DNA of 25,306 nt, taken from CAYLPJ01 sp964385465 (GTDB lineage Bacteria; Planctomycetota; Phycisphaerae; SM23-33). A program made the position numbers and the translations under genes. The stretch covers positions 1 to 25,306 of the forward strand of contig CAYLPJ010000074.1 in NCBI GenBank assembly GCA_964385465.1, given 5' to 3'. Under the pieces are notes generated by a model that was not told the DNA's origin, ran no database searches, and saw only the letters and a program-made list of their open reading frames with translations. Numbering within the stretch: the first letter of the stretch is position 1; each line of letters opens with the position of its first letter. Shown piece by piece: positions 1-8,017 of this stretch.

Positions 1-57
1 GCCGTCTGCACGCTTGCCGCGATGGGCCCGGTGTGTAAGCGGCCGCCGTCGGCGAGG

Positions 58-80
58 AAAAGCGGCGTCGTTGCCGCCGC
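58..80 (-). terminator. Second repeat-borne terminator-like hairpin
   Basis: Same stem and T-run as the copy at 221-243, one 163-bp repeat unit further downstream in the direction of minus-strand transcription. It may act as a backup, or may simply be part of the repeat. Confidence 0.45.
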
Positions 81-220
81 ACTCCATATTTGGCGGCGTC
101 TTTCCGGGAGTGCGATGGGCGGCGCGCCGGTTCGACGGGGCGCGCGGGGCGGTTTCGGCGCCCGCCGTCTGCACGCTTGCCGCGACGGGCTCGGTGTGTA
201 AGCGTTCGCCGTTGGCGAGG

Positions 221-243
221 AAAAGCGGCGTCGTTGCCGCCGC
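221..243 (-). terminator. Repeat-borne intrinsic terminator after the GH10 operon
   Basis: On the minus strand the hairpin is GCGGCG, a 7-base loop, then CGCCGC, followed directly by TTTTCC. It starts about 70 bases after the stop codon of the GH10-like gene, so it is placed to end the three-gene minus-strand operon. The 6-bp all-GC stem and short T-run are typical of a modest rho-independent terminator. Confidence 0.6.
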
Positions 244-313
244 ACTCCATATTTGGCGGCGTGGGCCCGGGAGTGTTACGGCCGGCGCGCCGGTTCGACG
301 GGGCGGCGGGCGG

Positions 314-2137
314 TCATTTGCCCAGGTGGATGGTGAACTCCGCGGCGGCGTCGGGCAGGGCGGCCTTGGCGGTCGTCTTCTTCCCGCCGTGGGTGACGGT
401 CACGTCGTACTCGCCGCGGAAGCCGCGGACCGTGCACGCGCCGTCCTTGCCGGTCTCGACGTCGGCGTTGGTCCACCACTCGTCGAAGACGAGCTTCTTG
501 TACATCTCGCCGTTGGGCTTGATGGACCAGTCCTTGCGGTACATCGCGCAGGCCGGCCGCCAGTGCCTCCCGGCCCAGAACCCCCACATGACGAACCCGT
601 CGACGGCGGGGTGGGAGAAGACGGCGGTCATGAAGTCGCGCATGTACTCGGCCTCGAGCTGCTCGTCGCCGAAGCCGGCGTCGTACTCGGTGATCTGGAG
701 GGGCAGCTTGAATCGTGCGAAACGGTCGAGGATCCTGATCAGCGTCGCCGGCGGGGTGGGGGTGCGGAAGTGGCTCTGGAGGCCGATCCCGCCCAGCGGC
801 GCGCCCTTCTCCAGCAGGTAGTCGATGGTGTCCTCGTAGTGCTGCTGGTGGGCGGTGTCGGTCGCGCCGCCGGCGGCGAGGATGGCGTAGTCGTTGATGT
901 ACAGCCGCACGTCCGGCAGGACGTCGCGGGCGGTCCGGAACCACTCGACCATCACGTCCTTGCCGCAGACGTCCATGATGTCGTGGTTGCTGAACGGCTC
1001 GTTGACCACGTCCCACTCGTCGATCAGCCCCTTGGTGGCGGTCGTCTCCTCGATGATGTGCTCGCGGACGGTCTTGCGCAGGGCGGCGGGGTCGTCCTTC
1101 AGCTCGCGCACGCTCTTGGGGACGTGCCGCCACGACGGCCAGACCAGGCAGTGCCCGCGGATGTAGTAGCCCTTCTCCCGCAGCAGCTTCAGGGCCGCGA
1201 GGGTCTTCTTCCGGTCGAACTTCCCGCCCCAGCCGCCGACCCATGCCGGCCACTTCAGGTCGTTCTCGTTCACCACCCGGTTCAACAGCTCGAAGACGTG
1301 CCCGCGGTACGTCTCGGCCGTCTCGCCCTCGCCGGCGATGAGCTGGAGGTTCAGCGCCGAGCCGAAGCCGAACCGGTGCTTCGTCATCCGCACCGCCACC
1401 TTCGCCCCCGCGACGGGCCGGCCGCGATCGTCGAGGACCTTCACCGTCAGGTCGCCCTTGCGGTGGCGGTCGATTCGCTCGGCCGCCGCCTTGCGCCAGG
1501 CGGCGTCGGGCTCGATGCCGGGGTAGGTCGCGCGCGTCCTGGGCAGGTCGGCCTTGTCGACCTTCCGGCCGAAGTTGAGCACCTCGACGCCGCCGATCTC
1601 CACCACCTGCGGCTTGTCGGTGCCCAGGGCGATGCCGATGCCGACCTTCCCGGCCGGGAGGGATTCGGTCATCACGAAGGGCACGTCGTAGCGTTTCCAG
1701 CCGTGTTCGGGTGTGACCGAGGCGTTGTAGTTGACGTACTTGGTCCACTTCGGCGGGGCCATTTTCTGGACGTACACGCGTGCGCGGGCCGTGCCGGACT
1801 CGTCGGCGGCCTCCAACGCGCGGATGTGGAACCGCAGCAGGCAGACGTCGCCCTTGCTGACCGCCTTGTCGGCCTCGAGCTTCAGCTCCAGGAAGTAGTC
1901 CCGGTCCGGGCGCCTGACCGTGCGGACGCGGACGGCCCGCTCGAACGGGCGGCCCTCGACGGTCACCTGCTCCATCGCGCCGAACGTCACGTCCTTGCTG
2001 TGATTGTGCAGCGCCAGCCTTTGCGTGGGCTTCTCGCCGAGGATCCTCACGCCGCCGGCCGGCAGGGGCTTCTCGGCCGCGAAGGTCCAGGCCGCCAGAC
2101 AGGTCAAGGCGGCTGCCAGGCAGATCATCTGTCTCAT
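314..2137 (-). CDS. Secreted GH10 endo-xylanase-like glycoside hydrolase
   Basis: 607 aa. Residues 1-20 are a signal peptide (MRQMICLAAALTCLAAWTFA, then AEK). Residues about 30-195 look like a carbohydrate-binding jelly roll. Residues about 228-545 match GH10, beginning with the LTVKV..GRPVAGAKV strand and the HRFGFGSALN segment that precede the barrel in many GH10 enzymes. The acid/base is E380 in WDVVNEP and the nucleophile is E484 in ITEYD (most GH10 enzymes have ITELD). The last 50 residues form a small beta domain. The family hydrolyses beta-1,4-xylan or related beta-glycans; the exact substrate cannot be read here. The start has GGAG just upstream, and the methionine opens a clean signal peptide, so longer in-frame extensions are rejected. 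It is the last gene of a minus-strand operon, 77 bases after the sugar isomerase-like gene, and is followed by repeat terminators. Confidence 0.88.
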   Translation of the reverse strand: MRQMICLAAALTCLAAWTFAAEKPLPAGGVRILGEKPTQRLALHNHSKDVTFGAMEQVTVEGRPFERAVRVRTVRRPDRDYFLELKLEADKAVSKGDVCLLRFHIRALEAADESGTARARVYVQKMAPPKWTKYVNYNASVTPEHGWKRYDVPFVMTESLPAGKVGIGIALGTDKPQVVEIGGVEVLNFGRKVDKADLPRTRATYPGIEPDAAWRKAAAERIDRHRKGDLTVKVLDDRGRPVAGAKVAVRMTKHRFGFGSALNLQLIAGEGETAETYRGHVFELLNRVVNENDLKWPAWVGGWGGKFDRKKTLAALKLLREKGYYIRGHCLVWPSWRHVPKSVRELKDDPAALRKTVREHIIEETTATKGLIDEWDVVNEPFSNHDIMDVCGKDVMVEWFRTARDVLPDVRLYINDYAILAAGGATDTAHQQHYEDTIDYLLEKGAPLGGIGLQSHFRTPTPPATLIRILDRFARFKLPLQITEYDAGFGDEQLEAEYMRDFMTAVFSHPAVDGFVMWGFWAGRHWRPACAMYRKDWSIKPNGEMYKKLVFDEWWTNADVETGKDGACTVRGFRGEYDVTVTHGGKKTTAKAALPDAAAEFTIHLGK

Positions 2138-2214
2138 GGTCGTCTCCACGGGTTGGGGATGGCTCGCCCGCCGCGCTGCGGGGGTGAGAGCATAGTATAG
2201 CCTCGGCGGGCCGG

Positions 2215-3639
2215 TCAGAACATCAGCGGGCGCAGGCCGAGGGTCTCGGCGAGGACGCGGAGGTCGGCGAGGTGGTCGCCGTAGACCACCACGGTGTGCT
2301 CGCGGGAGATGTTCTCGACGAAGCCCTCGAGGTCGTCGAATCGCAGCAGGGCGGTGGATTCGCAGTGGGGCATGTCGGCGTGGCGGGTCGTCTCGCAGAC
2401 CTCCCCGCCGGCCAGCAGCAGCGTGCGGGCGTCGAACTTCAGCTCGACGACGGTGATCCGCTCGCCGGGCGCCATCTCGCCGTCGACGCCGCAGCCCCGC
2501 CCGTCGCGGTGGATCTCGTACGTCCCGCCCCAGTCGTTGAGCGTGACCCGCCCTCGCGGGTCCATCTCCGGGCTGACCACGCCCACCCAGCCGCAGTGGC
2601 CCAGGCGGGCGAGGTTCGCCCACGTCTCCGGCGGGTACGCCGCGGCCTCGGGGGACAACGGGTCGCCGAAGTGATCCGCCAGGGCGCCGACGTACCGCAC
2701 CGGGTACATGTTCGACATCATTGCCGGCTTGTCGAGGAAGTACGTCGTCAGCGCCATCGACAGCATCGCCAGGTAGTCGCCGTCGCAGGATGCGATGTAG
2801 CCGTCCTCGCGCAGCAGGAGCTGGGCGAGGCAGGGCACGTCCCGGCCGCCGCGGATGATCAGGTCGCCGAAGCAGTTGACGCCGAAGCCCAGCGCCCGCT
2901 CCTCGATCAGCACGTCCCGGATGCCCAGGTATGTCCGCACCGCCTCGCGAAGCGCCTCCGGGCGAACGCCGCCGAGAAGGTAGCGGTCGCTGCGGGCGGA
3001 CCACGCGGCCTCGACGGCCGGGTCGTCCCGGGCGGCCGCGCGCTCGCGGATCGCCGCGATCGGGCGGACGACGATCTCCGTGCCCAGGCTCTCGGTGACC
3101 AGGTGCCCGGCGGCGTGGGCGTTCCAGGGGAAGTTCTGCTCGCCGAAGACGACCATGCGCGCCCCGTCGAGCATCCTTCGCATGGCCAGCGAGCGCAGCA
3201 GCGTCAGGCCGTGCCGCCGGTTGCGGACGAGGTGGACCTCCACGCCGAGGGCGGCGAGGAGGTCGCGTGCGCTCCAGCGCCAGAAGTCCGGCTCGTCGGT
3301 GGCGGGCAGGCACCAGAAGACGAAGGGCAGCCCGCGGTCGATCAGCGGCTTGGGGTGGGCGTTCCAGATCTCCGTCGGGTATGCGGGTATGCTGACCGGC
3401 AGGATGGCGTCGACGTCGTCGCCGAGCCCGCCGATGACCTCGGCCCAGTGCTCCGGCGAACGGATGGGGATCACGTCGTTCAGCACCGCCACCCCCGCCA
3501 GCTCCCCGGCGAGGGCGGCCAGGTCGATCGTGGGCTTGCCCTCGGTGGCCAGCACCGGCTGGAGCCTCACCGTCGGGCGGCGAAGCCATTCCGCGGGCTC
3601 GGCGGCGAGGTACCGGCGGGTCTCACGCATCGTCGTCAT
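2215..3639 (-). CDS. L-fucose/L-arabinose isomerase-like protein
   Basis: 474 aa, no signal peptide, so cytoplasmic. The C-terminal half resembles the FucI/AraI sugar isomerase superfamily: a GFGVNCFGDL segment (251-260), an ASCDGDYLAML segment (283-293) at the place of the usual A-C-E-x-D motif that supplies metal ligands, and a GHCGW segment (347-351) at the place of the family's H-C-G motif. The usual glutamate of the second motif is aspartate here, so the protein may be a distant member with a changed substrate. Expected role: aldose-ketose isomerisation of a sugar released by neighbouring glycosidases. The start has GAGGAGCG upstream. It lies 15 bases after the stop of the beta-helix glycosidase gene and is certainly co-transcribed with it. 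The superfamily assignment is fairly secure; the sugar is inferred from context. Confidence 0.65.
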   Translation of the reverse strand: MTTMRETRRYLAAEPAEWLRRPTVRLQPVLATEGKPTIDLAALAGELAGVAVLNDVIPIRSPEHWAEVIGGLGDDVDAILPVSIPAYPTEIWNAHPKPLIDRGLPFVFWCLPATDEPDFWRWSARDLLAALGVEVHLVRNRRHGLTLLRSLAMRRMLDGARMVVFGEQNFPWNAHAAGHLVTESLGTEIVVRPIAAIRERAAARDDPAVEAAWSARSDRYLLGGVRPEALREAVRTYLGIRDVLIEERALGFGVNCFGDLIIRGGRDVPCLAQLLLREDGYIASCDGDYLAMLSMALTTYFLDKPAMMSNMYPVRYVGALADHFGDPLSPEAAAYPPETWANLARLGHCGWVGVVSPEMDPRGRVTLNDWGGTYEIHRDGRGCGVDGEMAPGERITVVELKFDARTLLLAGGEVCETTRHADMPHCESTALLRFDDLEGFVENISREHTVVVYGDHLADLRVLAETLGLRPLMF

Positions 3640-3654
3640 GGTCGCTCCTCGGGC

Positions 3655-6345
3655 CTACTTGTCGGCCTCGGTGTTGGTCAGCTCGATGGTATCGAGATGG
3701 AACGTCGTCTTCACGGTCGACGTCGAGCAGAGGCCCAGCCAGTGCACGGCGTCGAAGTCCTCGTGGGCGAACGCCAGCCCCGGGAACGTCCGCTTCTTCC
3801 CGCCGGCCGGGGTGACCGTCAGCGTCCACGTCCCGTCGCCGTCGTCGCCGATGCCGGCGCTCATCTCCACCCGCGTCCACTTCCCGGCCGGGACGCCGGT
3901 GAGCTTCCTGCCGCCGACGGTCAGCCCGCCGTCGCGGAGGTGGAGGCTCGGCCCGACGCGGTAGGGGTGGCCCCGGGTCCGCCACTCGCAGAACATCGTC
4001 GTATCCTCGGCCGGTCGGATGGCGAAGGCGAAGCGCGTCACGCCTTCGGTGTGCCCGGGGCGGTAGTAGAAGTGCGGGTTCCACGGGCGTTTCATGTTCG
4101 GGGCGTCGTCGACGCGGAGGCATCGCTCGCCCTCAGCGGCGAGCTTGTCGGTCACGCGGAGCATCCTCGGGCGGTCGCCGCTGTAGACGGTCGCCTCGGC
4201 CGGGGGCGAGCCGAGGGGGGTCACCTCGAAGCCGTCTTGAAGCGCCAGCGGCGGCATCGGCGGGGGCGGGGGGGCGAAGTCGAACGGCGGGTAGGCCACC
4301 GCCTCGGCCAGGGCCCGCCAGGCGCGGTCGTCCTTCAGCACGCCGGCCTTGGTGTGATCGAAGGGCTCGAAGCCGATCCTGCCCACCGGCGAGCGGGGCT
4401 CCAGCCGCCAGTCCCCGCCGGCGGGGTCGACGAACATCGGGTCGGCCACGATCGAGTTGGCGTCCTTGCCCAGCTTCTGCCACGCCGCCAGGTCCATGTC
4501 GTAGAACCGCGCGCCCTCGATGGCCGTGTCCCAGTAGCAGTTGCTCCGCATCACCACGTTGTCGTCCCGCCAGTGGCGGTCCAGCAGGGGCGCCGCGTGC
4601 CACAGCACGATGTTCCGCTCGAACGTGAACGACAGGTGGTCCTCCACCCGCGACCGCTGAAGCTGCGGCCCGCTGGAGAACGCCAGGATGTTGTTGCGGA
4701 AGACGTTCTCCCGACCGTAGTGCTGGTGGACGTTGCCCGTCTTCGTGTGGTGCACGAGGTTGTTCTCGAAGAGGATGTGACTGCTGCCCTCGTCGGTGTA
4801 CAGCCCCCAGCCGCCCCGGCCGTAGTAGTCGTACGAGCCGACGTCGTGGATCGCGTTGCCGCACACCCGCGTGCCCGGGGAGACGCCCAGCGTGTACACG
4901 CCCCCCATGTCGCTCAGCACGCCCCAGCCGAGGTGGTGAATGTGATTGTGCTCGATCCGGTTGCGAACCGCCGGGCTGGGGTTGTAGCCCCACGACCAGC
5001 CCACCGACACGCCCGAGTAGTACAGGTCGGCGATCTCGTTGTGCGTGATCGCGTTGTCGGACGCGTGGCCGATCCAGACGCCCACCGCGGCCGCGAAGAT
5101 CCGCCCCAGCCCGCGGACGATGCTGTTGTGCAGCGTGATGTGGTGCGTCCGCTCGGCCTCGGTGGGCTTGGTCCCCCAGCCGTAGCCGATCTTGATCCCC
5201 CCGCCGCCGAGGTCGTGGAGGTAGCACGTCTCGACGCGGCAGTGGGCACAGCCGGTGTGGAAGGACACCGCGTACCCGCCGGCGTGGGCGATCTCGCAGT
5301 TCCGCAGCGTCACGTGGCGGGCGCCGTCGGCCTCGATCGCCGCGGGCACGGTCGTCGCCGCCTGCCCGTCGCGGAGGCCCTCGTCGGGCAGGACGTATCG
5401 GCCGTGATGGAAGTGCAGCCCGTCGAACGTCACGTGCTCGACGTACCTGCCGAGGCGGGCGTCGCCGCGGAGGACGACGAACTTCTCGGCCAGCGGGGCG
5501 ACGACGTGGGCGCGGGTCATGTCCTCGCCGGCTCGCGGCATGTAGTGGAGCAGGCCGTCGGGTCCGAGGTGCCACTCCCCGGGCGCGTCCAGCGCGGCCC
5601 GAAAGCCCTCGACGTGGTACCGCTGGCGGGCGCCCCAGCGGAAGAACGGGTAGCGGTCGGCCGCGACGGTCACCACGCGGGCGCTGTCGGCCTCGACGGC
5701 GAGCAGGCGATGCAGGCTCGTCGACCAGGCGTTGTAGGCCACCAGCGTGACCTGCCGCAACTCGCGCTCGTCCAGCTCCAGCAGCGGCGCGATGTCCGCC
5801 CGCTCGGCGATGAACGCCCGCTTGGACATGTCCGCCGGCTTGCCCGTCGCCGGATCGATGCCCCGCGCCGCCTTGCGCAGCATGTAGTGCCACCGGTCGT
5901 TCGGCGTCCGCGCACGCACCGCACGCCGGCCGTTCACCCAGAGCTGCTCGAACCGCCACCGCCGGCCGGCGACGGCAGGGACCTTCGCCGTCCAGGTGCC
6001 GCCGGGGCCGCGCTTCCAGCCGGTGATCCGCCGCCCGCCGGTGAAGATCGGCCGGGCGCCCTCGGCGGCCTCGTAGACGATCGGGCAGTCTTTCGTCCCG
6101 CTGTCGGCCGGCGTGAGGACCAGCGGCCCGGCCATCGGGTACGTCCCGTCGGCGACGACCACCCGCACCGGCCGCTGGAGAACCCCGCCGCCGGCGAGTT
6201 TGCGGATCGCGTCCCTCGCCGCCGCCAGCGACGCCAGCTCCCCCTCCGGCGAAACCTCCAGCACGACCGGTTCGGCCGCCCGCGCCCCCGCGGCGGCCAG
6301 CAGGACGCACGCCGCGACGCCCGACCATGGATTTCGTGTGCTCAT
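3655..6345 (-). CDS. Secreted beta-helix glycosidase, GH141-like
   Basis: 896 aa. Signal peptide about 1-23 (hydrophobic VAACVLLAAAG, then ARA-AEP). Residues about 30-130 have the layout seen at the start of GH141-type proteins: a VVADGTYPMAGPL strand, PADSGTKDCPIVYEA, then an ITGWK strand and FEQLWVNGRRAVRAR. Residues about 280-600 are rich in beta-helix rungs of the N-x-I-x-x-N type (NSIV, NEIADLYYSG, NHIHHLGWG, NNLVHHT). Residues from about 700 to the end form a separate jelly-roll domain, probably carbohydrate-binding. Known GH141 members are alpha-L-fucosidases or xylanases, and both fit this locus; GH120-like or polysaccharide lyase activity is possible. The start is supported by AAAGGAG 8-9 bases upstream. 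It is the first gene of the minus-strand operon, 15 bases ahead of the isomerase-like gene, and is preceded by a region with two inverted repeats. Confidence 0.72.
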   Translation of the reverse strand: MSTRNPWSGVAACVLLAAAGARAAEPVVLEVSPEGELASLAAARDAIRKLAGGGVLQRPVRVVVADGTYPMAGPLVLTPADSGTKDCPIVYEAAEGARPIFTGGRRITGWKRGPGGTWTAKVPAVAGRRWRFEQLWVNGRRAVRARTPNDRWHYMLRKAARGIDPATGKPADMSKRAFIAERADIAPLLELDERELRQVTLVAYNAWSTSLHRLLAVEADSARVVTVAADRYPFFRWGARQRYHVEGFRAALDAPGEWHLGPDGLLHYMPRAGEDMTRAHVVAPLAEKFVVLRGDARLGRYVEHVTFDGLHFHHGRYVLPDEGLRDGQAATTVPAAIEADGARHVTLRNCEIAHAGGYAVSFHTGCAHCRVETCYLHDLGGGGIKIGYGWGTKPTEAERTHHITLHNSIVRGLGRIFAAAVGVWIGHASDNAITHNEIADLYYSGVSVGWSWGYNPSPAVRNRIEHNHIHHLGWGVLSDMGGVYTLGVSPGTRVCGNAIHDVGSYDYYGRGGWGLYTDEGSSHILFENNLVHHTKTGNVHQHYGRENVFRNNILAFSSGPQLQRSRVEDHLSFTFERNIVLWHAAPLLDRHWRDDNVVMRSNCYWDTAIEGARFYDMDLAAWQKLGKDANSIVADPMFVDPAGGDWRLEPRSPVGRIGFEPFDHTKAGVLKDDRAWRALAEAVAYPPFDFAPPPPPMPPLALQDGFEVTPLGSPPAEATVYSGDRPRMLRVTDKLAAEGERCLRVDDAPNMKRPWNPHFYYRPGHTEGVTRFAFAIRPAEDTTMFCEWRTRGHPYRVGPSLHLRDGGLTVGGRKLTGVPAGKWTRVEMSAGIGDDGDGTWTLTVTPAGGKKRTFPGLAFAHEDFDAVHWLGLCSTSTVKTTFHLDTIELTNTEADK

Positions 6346-6461
6346 CGCATCGCTCCTTTGTTCCAGTGAAGGGGCGTTCCTTGAACGCCCGAGCCCTTCG
6401 CCGGTGGCGAACCGTCCGCCGGCGGGATCACCATGGTATTGGCCATCGAAACGGAGCACCC
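6346..6461. promoter_or_regulatory. Divergent control region with two perfect inverted repeats
   Basis: 116 bases between two divergent genes. It holds a perfect 19-bp inverted repeat, GGGCGTTC-CTT-GAACGCCC (6372-6390), then a perfect 15-bp one, TTCGCC-GGT-GGCGAA (6397-6411), and a shorter CCGCC/GGCGG palindrome just after. No convincing sigma70 -35/-10 pair is visible on either strand. The first palindrome lies 27 bases ahead of the beta-helix gene start, a position suited to a repressor operator. A related sequence lies at 10075-10094. Confidence 0.5.
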
Positions 6462-7994
6462 ATGCACGTTCCCGCACGACCGAGGCACAAGCCCGACCGC
6501 CGGCCCAGCGAACGGTCGGACCCACACCGCGCAGCCGGCAGGTGCATCGCGCGCCTCCTCCTTGCGGCCGCCGCCCTGGCCGGCGTTCGCCCCGCCCCCG
6601 CCGCGGAGCGCCCCGCGCGCGAGCGGTTCGTCGCCTACGCCTGGAGCGGCGAGGTGGGGCGGCACGACAACATCGTGCCCTTCCACTGGCTGCGGCGGAA
6701 GGCGTTCGACGCGGACATCGCCGCCGCCGCCCGCGCCGCCAAGGCCGCCACCGACCCCATGCCACCGGGCCACCGCGTGCTGTTCAGTTGGGACGTGCAC
6801 CGCTCGATGCCCCGCCACCCCGCCGACGCCTGCCGCAAGCCCGACGGGACGCTGACGAAGACCCCCGGCATCTGGTGGGACCGCGGCGCGGCCGAGGTGG
6901 CGGGGCTCTTCGACGCTTTCTTCGCGAAGTACAAGGCGCTCGGCGGGGAGGTGGACGCGTTCGTCCTCGACCACGAGGACGGGCTGAGCAACTGGCACAT
7001 CCGCAACGACCCCAACCGCTACCGCGCCATCGAGGCCGACCCGCGGTTCGACGCCGTCGCCGAGCAGCTCGGCTTCCGCGACCTCGAGACCGTCCGCAAC
7101 TGGCGCCAGCCGCGCGGGCCGACCTACGGGCGGCACTACCGGTGGAACCAGCTCATGGCCCGCCGCGTGGCGGCCTACAACAACCGGGCCGTCTTCGAGC
7201 CGCTGCGAAAGCACTTCCCCGACGCGGTGATGAGCAACTACAGCCACAACTACAACGCCCCGCCCCACGGCTGCCCGGACCACAACGGGCACGAGCAGTT
7301 CCGCTTCGGGCGCGGGGCCCATGTCGGGACGCACCAGTCCGGGGCGCTGTACGCGTCGATCGGGCAGATCAGCCGGCGGAAGCTCGACGGGGAGACGCCC
7401 TTCGGCGACGGGGCGTGGCAGGGCTTCCTGCTGAGCGTCAACCGGATGCGGAGCATGAAGCTCTCGGCGCCCGTGCCCGTCCAGCCGTGGGTCTCCCACA
7501 AGAATTTCCACAACAGCCGCATCCGCGAAAGCGACCTCTACCAGGAGCTGGTCTTCCACGCCGCCCTCAGCGGGGCCGACCCGATCCTGTACTGGAACCC
7601 CCGCCCGTGGCGGCGCGACCAAGACCCCAATCTCTACGCCGACGCCCGCCAGGACAACCTCGTCAGCGACCTGCTCCGCCGCCTCGACGGGCTCGTCGGC
7701 TATGCCGGCCGAAAGACGCTGGTGGACCATCTCGCCCCCTGGGACGCCGCGTACGTGCTCACCGGCATGGCCGCCGCCGGGCGAACCGTCTGGCGCTTCA
7801 CGCCGCGTCTGGAAGGGGAGGCCGGCCTCGCCGACACGCTCGTCGCGGACGACCCGCCCACCTTCGGCGTCCCCGGGCGGACCGTCATCATCCCCGGCGG
7901 GCGGCTCCACCGCCCGCCCGAGCCGCTGTCCCGCCGGGGCTGCTGGATCCTCGCCGCCCCCGGCGCCCGCCCGGTGGTGAAGGGCGGGGGCTGA
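6462..7994 (+). CDS. Exported protein of unknown function, possible TIM-barrel hydrolase
   Basis: 510 aa. It has a long basic N-terminus, a hydrophobic stretch IARLLLAAAALAGV (about 29-42) and an APAA-E cleavage site near residue 49. I do not recognise the family. The mature part alternates strand-like and helix-like segments, with conserved-looking blocks FSWDVHRS (108-115), VLDHEDGLSNW (168-178), NYSHNYN, WVSHKNFHN and ILYWNPRPW. The acidic D170/E172/D173 cluster after a strand, and the W/H-rich loops, are what one sees in (beta/alpha)8 glycosidases, but no known catalytic signature is present. The start is chosen for CGGAG seven bases upstream and the signal peptide. It is divergent from the GH141-like operon, shares its control region, and converges on the next gene with only 23 bases between them. 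Confidence 0.75.
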   Translation: MHVPARPRHKPDRRPSERSDPHRAAGRCIARLLLAAAALAGVRPAPAAERPARERFVAYAWSGEVGRHDNIVPFHWLRRKAFDADIAAAARAAKAATDPMPPGHRVLFSWDVHRSMPRHPADACRKPDGTLTKTPGIWWDRGAAEVAGLFDAFFAKYKALGGEVDAFVLDHEDGLSNWHIRNDPNRYRAIEADPRFDAVAEQLGFRDLETVRNWRQPRGPTYGRHYRWNQLMARRVAAYNNRAVFEPLRKHFPDAVMSNYSHNYNAPPHGCPDHNGHEQFRFGRGAHVGTHQSGALYASIGQISRRKLDGETPFGDGAWQGFLLSVNRMRSMKLSAPVPVQPWVSHKNFHNSRIRESDLYQELVFHAALSGADPILYWNPRPWRRDQDPNLYADARQDNLVSDLLRRLDGLVGYAGRKTLVDHLAPWDAAYVLTGMAAAGRTVWRFTPRLEGEAGLADTLVADDPPTFGVPGRTVIIPGGRLHRPPEPLSRRGCWILAAPGARPVVKGGG

Positions 7995-8017
7995 CGCGGC
8001 GTATCAGGCGCCGTCGC

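Larger units (their letters stand above)
1..313 (-). repeat. Left flank: two units of a terminator-bearing intergenic repeat
   Basis: Two tandem units with a 163-bp period (the opening GCCGTCTGCA recurs at 164; AAAAGCGGCG at 58 recurs at 221). Read on the minus strand, away from the gene ending at 314, each unit has a spacer with GTCGAACCGGCGCG, a 33-bp segment bounded by CACTCC and GGAGTG (80-112 and 243-275), a GCGGCG/CGCCGC hairpin followed by TTTT, and one copy of a motif beginning TTACACACCG and containing CGGCAAGCGTG. The same family fills 24205-25306 in the opposite absolute orientation. Several frames stay open because stops are rare in this composition. I see no ribosome binding site or protein-like sequence and regard it as non-coding. 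Confidence 0.85.

Noticed and set aside
2272..6369. A 1365-codon plus-strand open frame opposite the isomerase and beta-helix genes, and similar long antisense frames at 6113-10573 and 11929-15519
   Set aside because: Stops are rare in the antisense frames because of high GC. The translations are low-complexity, rich in Arg, Ala, Val and Gly, without domains or ribosome binding sites, while the opposite strand encodes clear protein families.
7995..8017. Terminator between the convergent genes at 7994 and 8018
   Set aside because: Only a 5-bp stem (CGGCG/CGCCG) with no T-run is present in the 23 bases.
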